From NCBI GenBank assembly GCA_029216955.1, contig JANAVB010002199.1, positions 11,360,585 to 11,424,584 on the forward strand: a DNA stretch of 64,000 nt, given 5' to 3'. This DNA comes from Iris pallida. Taxonomy: Eukaryota > Streptophyta > Magnoliopsida > Asparagales > Iridaceae. Shown piece by piece: positions 25,195-36,345 of this stretch. Under the pieces are notes generated by a model. The model was given only the letters and a program-made list of their open reading frames with translations, made no database searches and was not told where the DNA came from. Each line of letters opens with the position of its first letter. Position 1 is the stretch's first letter. The translations under genes were made by a program, and so were the position numbers.

Positions 25195-25395
25195 TCAAGT
25201 TAACCATTTCTAACCCTATGCACAGTCAGTCACATGTTTTAGAAACCTATACATAGTTAAAGACCCATTTCTAACCCTATGCACAGTCAGTCAGTCACCT
25301 GTTTTAGAAACCTATGCACAGTCAGTCACCAGTCAGTCACCTGTTTTAGAAATCTATACATAGTTAGAAACCTATACATGGTTAAAAACCCTATG
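25195..25395. repeat. Minisatellite-like repeat upstream of the transposase
   Basis: About three irregular units combine CTATGCACAGTCAGTCAC, TGTTTTAGAAACCTATAC and ATAGTTA. It lies in the promoter side of CACTA L. The stretch 24900-26000 otherwise holds no gene. Confidence 0.75.
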
Positions 25396-26019
25396 CAAAC
25401 AAAAAGACTATGGCCCGCATCAATCTCCTCTCTTTTTGGGTTAGGACCTTAAGTGGCCTAGTCATGCTGCATATTATTTGGTCACGATTGGTTCGCAAAA
25501 TCAAAGTAAAAGTCATTCATATTTTGGAATTTGAATATAAAACGAGACATTTATGGAAATAGCAATCATAACAAAATATTTATGCTTTGTTTTGGATGTA
25601 ACATTTTTTTCTTTCTTTTTAAACTCTCTCCCGGGCCTCGTTTTGTTCGCGTAATGGAAAAGGAAGAAAATCAATTCCTCGATATTTTATTTCTTTTAAA
25701 AAATTACAATTTTTATTGATTTTTTTTATATTTAAAAATGTCAATGAATTTGAAAAGAAAAGTGTGCTTCAATTTGGAAAGTAATTATTTTTCCATTGAA
25801 AATTATTTTTTTGATATTTACTTTCCTCCCTAATTTTTTTCCATTGAAAATCATTTTTCTTTACTCCTCAATTCTTTTGACACCCAAACATAGAAAAGTA
25901 ATTATTTTTTTCCTAATCCGATAATTCGACAAACCAAACGAGAAAAGTAAACTTAACTCAATATTGTTGTTGATTTTTCCTACAAGTCTACACTCAACAT
26001 GCTGTCAAACATCGCCGGT

Positions 26020-26034
26020 GTCCGTGTGTGTGTG

Positions 26035-26065
<31 letters not shown>

Positions 26066-26104
26066 TCGTGGGAGGAGGAGGAGGAGGAGGAGGAGGAGGA
26101 GGGA
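26020..26104. repeat. (TG)n and (GGA)n microsatellites
   Basis: A TGTGTG run at about 26023-26065 is followed by a GGAGGA run to 26104 and further G-rich sequence to 26270. The 77-codon ORF at 26116-26349 is a low-complexity artefact. Confidence 0.9.
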
Positions 26105-26334
26105 GAGGAGTTAGGTTAGGGTTTATACCTGAGGAAGAGGAGGAGTAGCTCGGATTGGGGGAGGAGGAGCTCGAGGAGGAGGAGCTCGATGGGGGGGGGG
26201 GTAGGGGTCGTCGGAGGTGGAGGTAGTCGCCGGGGGAGGGGGGGCGGGAGTCGCCGGAGGGGGGAAAATTTGAGATCGAAATTTCTAATTTTTGAGTGAG
26301 GGGGAAAAGGAAGCGGCGTGCCGTAAGTAAAAAA

Positions 26335-26578
26335 AGTTAGCGACGTCAATAGTAGACGTCGCTAAACGTCGCAAATATTTTGATATATGGCGACATATTT
26401 TAATAATATGTCGCTGAACGTCGCTATTCAGCGACGTAATATACCTAATGTCGCGGGACGTCGCTATTAAGCGACGTTTTGCGATGTCTGTAGATAGGAG
26501 TCGCTATATTACATATCTAGCGACGTAATTTCATTCCGTCGCTAAAATGCGTCGCTAATATAGTATATTTTAGTAGTG
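26335..26578. repeat. Right TIR and subterminal repeats of CACTA L
   Basis: An array of TAGCGACGTC-type repeats ends in the TIR at 26578. Because both genes point left, this is the 5' (promoter) end of the element. Confidence 0.85.
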
Positions 26579-26581
26579 ATA

Positions 26582-26983
26582 TATCCCCCTTCCTACCCTG
26601 TTTGGTACTGCCATCCTTTGATTACAATATGGGTTGCATAATTCCCCAATGCTCATGCATTGCTGCTTCGTACTTGACCTTATATACACAGGTGCATCAG
26701 TCCCCTCTTATCACTCACTGCTATTTTAGGTTCCGGCCACAGGATTCCATTCTAAATACTCTGTTGTACCAATAGCCTTTAATCTAAGTTGCAAGTATAC
26801 CCCTATTCATCCGGATACATGATCTCTACCCCCAACAAAGCCTAAACTGCAGTATAATTCTTGCACTTAAGTTGGAGTCTACTGCACACATCCTGACTGC
26901 ATACACTCCACGACCTATAGACACATACAAATAGGCCCAATCTCTATTACGATTGCTACTGGATTCTTTTTCCAAGACTGCTA
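26582..26983 (-). repeat. Probable outer part of the Gypsy B LTR
   Basis: It lies between CACTA L and Copia C. The minus strand has a TATA box (TATATAAGG, reverse complement of 26678-26686), as expected if the B LTR promoter lies here and its R/U5 part at 16618-17850. This is inferred from position only; no second copy of LTR B is present for comparison. Confidence 0.4.
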
Positions 26984-27984
26984 TGTTGACCCATTGGTCA
27001 TGGTCAAACCTGATTTTAATAATTGATCTAACCATCATGTCTCGTTATAAGGGCTAATTGGATAATTGCTGACAACTACCGTTCAAAATAAGAAGCCAGT
27101 TTACTATTGAATCTATATTTCCTTATCAATATAATTTTTATTATTTGTTGAGTCTAGGAATACGATATACACCGAGTCGTACTGGCAAATAGGCTACCAA
27201 AAAATGTTTTCAAAATATCCTTGATTTGAAAATAAAACTATTTACAAAAGCTCCTAACTGCTTGACTTTTCAAAAATCCAAAAACCAGTTTACAAATACC
27301 CTAACAGAACACCAAGGGAATTCGGCCCGAATTTGCCTCGAGTTCGTTTAGTGCCCGTTGGATTTTGAACTTGGTCACCCCGCAGTTACGGATGTAACGA
27401 CTATTTGTCGAGATTCTCTAAAAGAATTCTGCCCGAATTCTGTCTTTGGAAAACCTATAAATAGAGAAAATTTTCCTTATTTCAACGCACCTCTCTCTTC
27501 TTTTCTCTCTAAGTTAATATGTTCTTCCAAAGTGTTCTAAAGCTATTCATTTTCAAATCCCAAGCCAGTTACAATCCTCTAGTTGATTTGCTAGTGCGGT
27601 ACGGTCTAAAAGTTTCAGAGTGATTGTAATCAGAGGCTATATTGAAGAAAGACACTTCACAATTGAAGTTGGTCGAGTACTTCGGATCAATACTCGCATT
27701 GTAGAAGTTTCAAGGACTTCGGAAGAAAATTTACGGTATTTTTTTATAGTTGATTTCAACTGGAAGCTAGAGTTCTTCCGACTAGACTAGTCCTCATAAG
27801 AGGGAAACAAGTATACTGCCTTGTGTTTGCATTTGCTCTCGGCTCTCAGCTCTCTACTTTTTATTTACATATCTATGATATATATATTCTGTGATTTTGC
27901 TGCTAACATTTTTAATAGCTAAATTTCTGCTGCCAACTCTATTCACTCCACCTAGAGTATAGTTCTTTACATTTCATTCCTATA
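26984..27984 (+). repeat. 5' LTR of Copia C
   Basis: It starts TGTTGACCCATTGGTCATGG, parallel to LTRs D and F, and ends CCTATA (family CCTACA) two bases before the PBS. The TATA box TATAAATAG is at 27456-27464. GAATTCGGCCCGAATT-type palindromes lie upstream at 27316-27350 and 27420-27442. Confidence 0.85.
27456..27464 (+). promoter_or_regulatory. TATA box of LTR C
   Basis: TATAAATAG follows the GAATTCTGCCCGAATTC palindrome by about 15 bases. The same pairing of palindrome and TATA recurs in LTRs D, F and H. Confidence 0.75.
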
Positions 27985-27986
27985 AT

Positions 27987-27998
27987 TGGTATCAGAGC
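27987..27998 (+). promoter_or_regulatory. Primer binding site (tRNA-iMet) of Copia C
   Basis: TGGTATCAGAGC, separated from the LTR end by the dinucleotide AT. Confidence 0.92.
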
Positions 27999-28080
27999 GA
28001 GTTATACAGGTAAAGCTAGGTAATACTGTTATTATTTGCTTATCAATACTGCTATTACATAGATCACTATATCATATATG

Positions 28081-29560
28081 GTAACTGTGAAATTCACAAT
28101 TGAAGGCCAGGCCACAAACAAACCCCCACTGTTTGATGGTACAAATTACATATACTAGAAAACACGCATGAGTTTCTTCTTGAAATCTCTAGATTTTGAC
28201 TTATGGTCTATTGTGATTGATGGCTATAAAAAGCCTCTACGTATTCTTGTTGATGGAGAGTTGGTTGAGAAACCACATGACAAGTATACTGAAGCTGAAA
28301 AGAAACATGCCAGTCTTGACGCACGTGCTATTAGCGCTTTGTTTTGTGTCTTAGACAGGACTGAATTTAACAAGGTGTCTACATGCACAACATCAAATAA
28401 AGTGTGAAAACTTCTCGAAGTTACTCACGAAGGTACAACGCAAGTCAAGGAGTCAAAGATCAGCAGACTTACTCAGGATTATAAGGCTTTCAAAATGAAG
28501 CCAAACGAAACCGTCACTCAGATATTTACAAGATTTCTGGATATTGTAAACCCTTTATCTTCTCTAGACAAGGAATACAATAACCATGAGAAGATTCGTA
28601 AACTTCTATGAGCTCTCACGAAGAACTGAATTCCAAAGGCTACTGTAATTATTGAAGGAAACGACCTCACTAATATCTCTTGAAACACTCACGGGTAAGC
28701 TACTCACTCACGAGCTGGAACTTCAAGACTTTGAAGAAGTTGTAACAAAGGAGAAGTCGATCTCCCTCAAAGCTCAACACAGAAGATCTGTCGAAGATGA
28801 TTCTGATGACAGTTACTCTGACTCTGAAGATCAAACTCTCCTAGTAAGAAAGTTTACGAAGTTCATGAGATTCAATAGAAGAACAAAAGAACACAGCAAA
28901 AACAATAGCAACAATGAAAAAGATCCAATCTACTACGGTTGTAAGAAGAAAGGACACATCAAGAAGGATTGTCCAATAATATTATCATCAATCAGGAAAA
29001 GCAACAGGTATGAAAAGGATTACCTGAAGAAATCAACATCCAGAAGGTATGCCAACACAAGCATATGGCATGAAAGTGAAGCAAGCGACTCAGAAGATGA
29101 ACAATCAGACGACGCTGCAAATGTATGCTTAGTGGCATTTGATCAGGTAAACACTAACCCCCTGTTTGATACATATGATGATTTTACTTTGAACAGTTAG
29201 GTGAAGCCTTTAGTGACCTCTTAGGTGATTACAGAAAACTATATAGCAAATACAAAAACTCTAAGAAGGTACTCAAAGAGTACAAAGGTGAAATAGGAAG
29301 ACTTACCGACCTACTAGCTGAGGTTAGAAGTAATGACAATTCTAGTGAGGTAGGTGAGCTTTCTTCTATTAAGTTGCAGTTACACGAGACTACAAGGCTA
29401 TCAGAAGAGAAAGATAAGACCATTAAAAAATTAGAAGAAGACCTACTCAAAGAGAAGAAGAGTCTTCAGCAAGTACTAGTCAGAAATGATGCACTCACTG
29501 CTAACTATAATACAGTGTATGACACTTCCAAAAAGTTGGAAATTAGGTTAGAAAAATAGC
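28081..29560 (+). pseudogene. gag: Copia C gag
   Basis: Begins with VKFTIEGQATNKPPLFDGTN and a UBN2-type gag domain (KLLEVTHEGTTQVKESKISR, then NHEKIRKLL). In-frame stops occur after TNYIY, before KLLEVT, and in RKLLxALTKNxIPK, so translation is broken. Downstream, the zinc knuckle reads YYGCKKKGHIKKDC: the first cysteine of CX2CX4HX4C has become tyrosine. A coiled-coil-like stretch follows (29260-29560). Confidence 0.8.
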
Positions 29561-29889
29561 CTAAGGTTGCTGCTTCCTACCCTAACATGTGTCACTTACC
29601 GAAACACCAGAACACTGTCAAACCCAATACTGTCAGACCAAACCCAACCAAATCTTTGCCCAAGAAGACTAATAGGCATGCATTATATTTAAATATCCAA
29701 CTAGAAGACCAAGACCTGCCAATCATGCACAACACACTACATCTAACACTCAACATGCTAGATATCATTATTGTGGCACCATTGGTCATATCTCTCCTGT
29801 ATGTAGAGTAAGAAAGCTAGTTGATTTAAAATTATGTGCATGGATACCAAAGACTAAAATTTCAGGACCCTACAAGAAATGGATACCAA

Positions 29890-30168
29890 AAGTTTTATCT
29901 GTAAATTTTTTTGTAGGTGGAATACCCTACGCATGCTAGAAGCAAATGGATCCTCGAGAGCGATTGCTCATGGCACATGACCGGTGACGCTTCATTATCC
30001 GTAACACTGTCGAAGAAGAAAGAAGGATACATCTCCTTCGGTAATAATCTTAAAGGGTATATAGTAGGTATCAGCAACATTGATAAGGCTCCCTATCCTG
30101 TGATCAAAGATGTCTGTCTAGTAACCGAGTTAAAACGTAACCTATTCTGCATAAGCCAAAATCAAAGG
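29890..30168 (+). pseudogene. pol: Copia C protease, fused to the post-integrase segment
   Basis: The protease site reads WILESDCSWHMTGD (family WILDSGCSxHMTG), so the catalytic D-S-G is changed. The frame continues through FGNNLKGYIVG and LKRNLFCIS, then jumps directly to a segment matching KGYRVFNK...ESINITFDEL, which in Copia F lies after the integrase (47741-47600). The GAG-pre-integrase and integrase core are therefore deleted. Confidence 0.8.
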
Positions 30169-30169
30169 G

Positions 30170-31871
30170 TATCGAGTCTTCAACAAAAGGACTATAATCA
30201 TCAAAGAGTCAATAAATATCACTTTTGACGAACTGAATCAACATATAATCGATGATGATGATGAAGACATCAGTACACTGAGCACAGCACCTGTAGAACC
30301 TTCAAGCATAGCACTTGCTGAACAACCCTGCAGAGCACGTACAAAACAAAAAGCCAGAACCAGCTACCTTGAGAGTCTGCCAAAAAGAATAAAGTTTATG
30401 ACTGACCATCCCAAGGATTTGGTAAGAGTTGAGATTACCTGGGTTGTAAGTACTCATTTCTTTAACAAATATATAGTTTCCTTTATTCCATTTATTTCAC
30501 AGCTAGAACCTAAAACTATTGAAGAAGCATGTAGCGATAATTTTTGGTTAAATGCTATGCAGGAAGAATTAAACCAATTTAAACGGAATCAAGTTTGGGA
30601 ACTTGTTCCCAAGCCCATTGATCATCTGGTCATTGGCACCCGTTGGGTATTCCGAAATAAACTCAATAAGAATGGTTTAGTTACTCGTAACAAGGCCCGA
30701 CTCGTAGCTGAAGGATACAACCAAGAGGAAGGTATCGACTGCGATAAAACCTATGCCCCAGTTGCGAGATTAGAATCCATTCGCATGTTATGTGCATTTG
30801 CATATTTTTATAATTTCAAACTTTTTCAAAAGGACGTTAAAAGTGCATTTCTTAACGATTTTATAAAAGTAGTTGTTTATAAAATCTTTCAAAGGAAATC
30901 TTCTTTTAATTCAGATTTACGTTGACGATATTATTTTTGGATCTACTGATGAGTCTCTTTGTCAAGAATTTTCAAAGTGTATGCATAATGAGTTTGATAT
31001 GAGCGTGATGGGAGAACTCAAATTCTTCCTTGGACTGCAAATCAAACAAACAAATAATGGGACATTTATTAATCAAGCCAAGTACACAAATGACTTACTA
31101 AAGAAGTTCGATCTGGAAACCGTCAAACCTATTGGCACTCTAATGGCAACTTCAACCAAGCTTGATATTGATGAGCAAGGCAAACCGGTCATCATACGTA
31201 AGTATCGAGGTATGATTGGTAGTTTACTTTATTTAACTGCTAGTCGTCCTGATATAATGTTTAGTGTTTGCTTGTGTACATGTTTTCAAGCTAACCCTAA
31301 GAAAACACACTTGTGCACAGTTAAGCGTATCTTTCGATACCTTAAAGGTACTTCTTCTGTCGGCTTATGGTATCCCAAAACTATGTCCTTTGACCTAACC
31401 GATTACTCGGATACTGATTTTGTTGGATGCAAAGTAAATAAAAAAAGTACTAGCGGCACATGTCATTTCCTAGGTAAGGCTCTAGTCTCTTAGTTTAGCA
31501 AGAAACAAAATTCTGTAGCATTATTAACTACTGAGGCTGAGTATATCGTCGTAGGACGTTGTTTTGCATAAATTTTGTGGATGAAGCAAACCTTAGAAGA
31601 CCTTGGTTTACAGTATTCACACATAACCATTTTTTATGACAATACTAGTACTATTAATTTGACTAAGAATCCTGTATGTCATTCTCGTACTAAGCATATT
31701 GAGATTCGACATCATTTTCTAAGAGACCATCAAACAAATGGAGATATAAACCTTGAATATGTAGACACAGAGAACCAATTGGCTGACATATTTACAAAAC
31801 CATTAGTGGAAGATCTTTTCAATTATTTACGTCGAGAATTAGGAATTTTAGATGCCAATAATACTAATTGA
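30170..31871 (+). pseudogene. pol: Copia C reverse transcriptase and RNase H
   Basis: RVT_2 blocks include NQVWELVPKP, IGTRWVFRNKLN and DVKSAFLN, then the catalytic QIYVDDIIFGSTDESL. The segment between DVKSAFLN and QIYVDD (with KQPPGF and YGLKQ in Copia F) is missing, by a second deletion at about 30855-30910. RNase H follows (TDYSDTDFVGCKVNKKSTSG, ADIFTKPL) with stops at LVSxFSKK and RCFAxILWMK. It ends at 31871. Confidence 0.88.
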
Positions 31872-32508
31872 TTTTGTTTTATTAATTATTTTTCAATATG
31901 CAAAAACTATTTTTGAGACAAGCTTATAAAGGGTCTGTCTGTCACCAAGCCCAAGCTCAAAGCAAAACGGTACTTAAGCATTCCCCGGTAAATCTTCGTT
32001 AGCTGGGACAGTACCCCTACAGCTAATCTGAAACAATTGTTGTGTAACGAAAAGTAATTCGTAAATTATTATTAATTATATTAATTAAAATTTAAAATAA
32101 TTCTAAACTTGGAATTAAATAATTAAAAAATGATTGATGAATACAAAGTAGCATTGCATTTTTTCTGCACACAAAAATACCACTACAGAACCCCAGGCGA
32201 ACTCGCACAGAATTCGGCCCGAGTTCGGCAAGAATTCTGTTGGTGTTGGGTACTTTTAAGTCAGATTTGAATGTGGCCCTTCCTATTCATCACCTTCATC
32301 TCCTCAAAACACAGCAGCAGCCGCGCCCGAGAGCTTCAAACCCTAGATTTTCTTCATCCTATAGCACTCAAATCTTTTGGAGTTTTTAATCTAAATTTTG
32401 GATTCATGCGTAGAATCTCGTTCTCCTCCACATACTCAAATTTTAGAAGGTATAACCTCCTCTTCTATCTATTTCAATTTCGTAGATTTCTATATATTTC
32501 TAGAAATC
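31872..32508 (+). promoter_or_regulatory. pol-ORF3 gap of Copia C with LTR-like promoter motifs
   Basis: This 637 bp gap has no gene. It holds a TATAAAGGG at about 31925 and, at 32190-32240, a GAACTCG...GAATTCGGCCCGAGTTCGG cluster of the kind found beside the TATA box of the Copia LTRs. A leader-like stretch follows (CACCTTCATCTCCTCAAAAC, AACCCTAGATTTTC) up to the ORF3 start. A promoter for ORF3 is inferred, not shown. Confidence 0.4.
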
Positions 32509-33042
32509 ATGTGTAAGAACTTCAACCCCTTCAAGAGGAAGAAGACGACAGCTAGAGAAGAGGCCTCGTCTTCAGATCCCATCCAAGGATCACTCTTCTC
32601 GCCCGTCCAATCGAATGACGGGCGTTCAATGGGTTTTTCTTCCAAACCCTTGAACAATCCTTGTTATGGTATGCAAATTTCTTGGTTCACAACATATGTC
32701 CCGGCGCACCGATTAAGTGGACTACTTTTCCATCCCACCGAACTTACTTTGATGCATTAGAGTTGCACAATATTGTCACTCATTCATACCCTATTGCAAC
32801 TAATGTTATTCATTTATTTTATTACAATTTCACCCTTGACACTTTCACTGTTAAGAGTTGTCTTGGTGAAATTGATATTCAATTCAATGATGTCGACTTA
32901 ACAAAAATCCTTGATATTCTAAATGAAGGTGCTCCGCTAGACGATATCACAAAATTTGAATTTCCAGAAGGCACGACGTTAAACAATTTTAAGAATGAAC
33001 TCTGCTCTCCTGATCGAGTTCGTTCTGGTAAGTTCAAAGCTA
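32509..33042 (+). pseudogene. Copia C ORF3, first half (split by Copia F)
   Basis: It starts MCKNFNPFKRKKTTAREEAS, with a basic, nuclear-localisation-like KRKK. After a frameshift near 32660-32700 the frame 32661-33047 carries NVIHLFYYNFTLDTFTVKSC and KFEFPEGTTLNNFKNELC. These parallel VRMFYCNMQVRDDGSIYFCV and VQFPEGVTLDSFKAAMC in the ORF3 of Copia F. The pattern resembles the Pfam 'putative plant transposon protein' domain (Transposase_32-like); this is recognised from memory only. The reading breaks at FKA, where Copia F entered. Confidence 0.65.
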
Positions 33043-34101
33043 TGTAGGACCGTTGAGCACGTCTAGAGGGGGGTGAATAGAGTGTGTGCCTGTGCAGCAA
33101 AAATAATCACCAATTAAAAAATTTGCAGCTAACAACAATCGCAGTTATAAAGAGACATAATTGTGACTGCAGCAAGAGATAGAAAATCAAACTCAGTAAA
33201 TGTCGCAATATATACTGGTTTCCCTCTGAGAGGAATAGTCCTGTCGCAGCTACTCTTGCCCGCTGTTAATCTACTATTCACAAGCTAATTGAGAGCTTGC
33301 AGTCTTTTTATAACATCGTGCTTGGTGACAAGTGCATGACTAACTTTACAACATCGTGGTTGGTGACGAGCGCACGACTGGCTCCGAAAAATGAGATATT
33401 TTCTGAACTTGAAAAACCTCTTTACAACTCAGTAAACCAAAGACTCTAAATTGAACAGATGTTACTGGCTTTGGCTAAGAGATGTATAGGTGGAATGTGA
33501 AAGCTTTAGATCGCTGAAAAATAGTTTAGAAATAGATAGAGAGAAGAGTTAATAGAAATAAAAAATTCTCTTCTATTTATAGGTGTTTTTTGGGACCGAA
33601 CTCGGGTAGAGTTCGGATGCGAAGATCTCGCAGACGAACGTTATATGCAGATTTGGAGGCAACTAAATATTCAAATATATTGGACCAAACTTGGACCAAA
33701 CTCGGTCAGAGTTCTGTCACTCCAGAACTTGTTTTGTATGGCCAAATTTGCATAGGATTTTATGGCTTTTTTTGGATACATGGAGCTAAGATAAATGGGT
33801 AGGCTTTTAGATGAGTGGACTGTAGATAACCTAAGCCAGTAGTACCCGATCGATTTTACATTCTGTGTCCTAGAATCAATATAGAATAAAATAAAGAATA
33901 AAATGTAAAAAGACTCGATCTGATTCCGGTTCAATTTTAATTTTGGATGACGACTTGAATGCTTGTTGTAGATGCAGTACGGTCTTCGATATTAATTTTA
34001 CTTGTCCTGAAATATTAGCAACAGTTCGTATATTTTCTGTATCGACTTAAGTCATCATTGATTATCAAAATCAGTTGTGACCATTAGGCAATGGGCCAAC
34101 A
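33043..34101 (-). repeat. 3' LTR of Copia F
   Basis: It is 1059 bp, TGTTGGCCCATTGCCTAATGG (34101) to CAACGGTCCTACA (33043) on the minus strand. The TATA box is the reverse complement of CTATTTATAG at about 33575-33584, with GAACTCGG repeats beside it at 33597-33720. The 5' LTR counterpart is clearly homologous with scattered differences. Confidence 0.9.
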
Positions 34102-34118
34102 ATCTCTCCCATTTTGCT
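34102..34118 (-). promoter_or_regulatory. Polypurine tract of Copia F
   Basis: The minus strand reads AAAATGGGAGAGAT directly before the LTR start TGTTGGCCC. This is the usual SIRE-type PPT. Confidence 0.8.
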
Positions 34119-34581
34119 AATAGACAAACTTGAGTCTATACCAAAATATAGCTAATATGTAAATTTGAAATAATATAACTGACTTGTTCTTTGATTCATC
34201 ATTTGAGTTTTTTAAATTTTGGTATTTCTCTTCTCCCCCTTTGTCATGTACAAAATGTGTAGTTCCCCCTTAATGTGTGAACCCAACAATTTATCCAAAA
34301 TTCGCAGACAAAGACAAAGAAACAGAGTAATAACCATAATATATAAGTCACAACATAAGTAGAACTAGTAGCAGTGAACTAAAATATTGAAATATCATAA
34401 ACAAAACTAAACTGAAGCCAAAGTACGTTAAAAGTGCATAAAAAGTCATAACTAGGAAAGTTTATGACTACTAGAATAAAGATAAAGTCTAACTAGAACA
34501 GTTTAGACTGGTACAAAACGCAACTACAAAGGTCATCATATCTAGCAAATAAAACACAAAAATGCTAAACTGAAGCCCACG

Positions 34582-35793
34582 TCACATCTGTGTGTCATCA
34601 TCACCAGGAGCAGCAGGTGGCTGGAGATCAAAGTAAGCAGTAGTAGGATCAAAGTGCTGGAATGTAGTCTCATCATTGAACCTCGGTCCAGCAAAACTGG
34701 GATGATGGATCATGTGAACTGGATGTGCACAGTCATGTGCCAAACTCCAGTGAATATCAGCTATGATGTTCCTTAACACCTGTGCTTGTGAGGTGTGTCG
34801 GAACTCTGCATCAACATAACTTTGATGACGTTGTCCCAAGAGGGTGACAAACTCATCAAAGCACTGATAACGTTGCTCAGAGAGAGCAACAAAATCATCG
34901 AACCGCTGATAGAGCTACGGGTCAAAGCCTGGAGCAGGAGCAACTGGATCATCGGCAGGAGCAGGCTCAACACCTGGTGGAGGAGGTAGGTTAGGATAAG
35001 TCCTGGATCTAGTCAGCTCAAAAGATGTGGAAGAATAAGGACACAAGGCTAGATTGATTTCGAATCTTCTAAAGATAGCTGCTAGATGTATGGGGTATAA
35101 CAGGTTACGTCCCGACCACCTACAACTAATCATCCAAGCCATAAAGGTCTTGGGAACAGAAAACTGAACACCGAAATGCAGATGATACATCGCAGACATC
35201 ACATAAAATGTGATCTCATCAGAAGATCCTATTTTGGGAAGCAAAGCAGAGAAAACAAAGCGATGTAATTCATAAATTTTTTGATTAAGGTGCTTTGAGT
35301 ACACCCTACCGTTTCGAGGAACAGGTTTAGGGTGACACATAGCCGCCTTAAATGAATCAAGGGTTACACCTTCGGGGAATTGAACATGATTAATATCAAC
35401 CAAAGTTTTGCCAACATTTGGTATGTGAAAGTATTCACTCACATCGGTTGAGTTAAATTTAATCTCATGACCACAGACACAAAAATAAATGCTACCGTCG
35501 TCCCTAACTTGCATATTGCAATAGAACATACGGACAACATTATCATATATGTTGTAGGAGCGTATTCCAAAAATATACTAAAATTTACATAGCGTCCTGG
35601 ACGAATGTCTCTACCATGAAAAGAGTCAAACCAAGCAATTGAATATTCTAGGGAAAGAAAAAAGTGGAGAATTATAATCCTCGTCGTCAGTAGGTCGAGC
35701 GGGACTGAAAATGCTAACAGGTTCATACTTCAAAGTTGAAGATGTACCCGTTTGGGAAGAGACTTTCTTTCTTTTATGGATTTTAGGAGCCAT
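34582..35793 (-). pseudogene. Copia F ORF3
   Basis: The start codon at 35793 opens MAPKIHKRKKVSSQTGTSS, again with a basic KRKK near the N-terminus. The frame changes near 35640 (SIAWFDSFHGRDIRPGRYVN) and again near 35540 to the long open piece 35529-34915 (VRMFYCNMQVRDDGSIYFCV, HLNQKIYELHRFVFSALLPK, a PPPPG-rich hinge). A CAG-to-TAG type stop at about 34914 separates the tail (34912-34582), which has LGQRHQSYVDAEFRH repeats of an LxQRxQ pattern and no obvious membrane segment. In SIRE elements this position is called env-like, but no envelope features are seen here. It resembles the Transposase_32 'plant transposon protein' type. Confidence 0.65.
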
Positions 35794-36345
35794 GGATAAA
35801 AGAGAAGAGAAAGAGATAGAGATACCTCAAAGAAGGAATGGAGGAGAACACCTTCCGAGCTTCGTAGACCTAGGAATGAAGGAGAAGGAAATCTTGGGAG
35901 GATTAGAACTAGGGTTTTGAGGAGTTTTTCGGTGTAGAGATGGAGAAAAAAATAAAGAAGATGATGTTTAAAAAGAGCTAGGGCCGGCAGCAGTGGTTCT
36001 GGAACTTGAACCATTACCCACCGAACTCGATCTGAACTCGGTCCGAACTCTGTTCGAGTTCTGTCCAAGCTATTCGACTACTTGGATTCCCAGTTCATTA
36101 ATGCATAATGAATGATAAATACACTTGATAACTTTTAAACTTCTATATTTATTAATGTTCATTACTTTGGGTTAGCTGTAGGGGTCGGATCCTAGCTAGC
36201 GGTAGTCCGAAGACTAGTACACCGTGTCGCTTCAGGCTATTTATACCTGTATGACAGAAGGGCCCTTTCGGCTTGTACCCAAAATAACTTCAATTAATAA
36301 CTTTCAAAGTTTTAAGTTATAAGAATTTTTATTAATCATAATGCA
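35794..36345 (-). promoter_or_regulatory. pol-ORF3 gap of Copia F with LTR-like promoter motifs
   Basis: A 552 bp gap without a gene. The minus strand has a perfect TATA box (GGTATAAATAGCC, reverse complement of 36235-36247) and, at 36063-36005, the cluster GAACTCG, GAGTTCGGACCGAGTTC, GAGTTCGG. The same motifs mark the Copia LTR promoters. A pyrimidine/A-rich leader with AAAACCCTAG runs to the ORF3 start. Internal promoter activity is an inference. Confidence 0.45.

Larger units (their letters stand above)
17851..26578 (-). mobile_element. CACTA transposon L, near full-length
   Basis: An 8728 bp En/Spm-type element. The left end is TACTACAAAAATAAGCC and the right end, read inward, is CACTACTAAAATATACT. 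Both are followed by arrays of GCGACGT repeats. The flanking 3 bp duplication is ATA (17848-17850 and 26579-26581). It encodes a TNP2-type transposase and, downstream on the same strand, a TnpA-like protein. Both genes are broken. TIR and subterminal repeats match CACTA K. Confidence 0.93.

Noticed and set aside
26116..26349. 77-codon Pro/Leu-rich minus-strand ORF
   Set aside because: Translation of GGA and G-rich microsatellite sequence.
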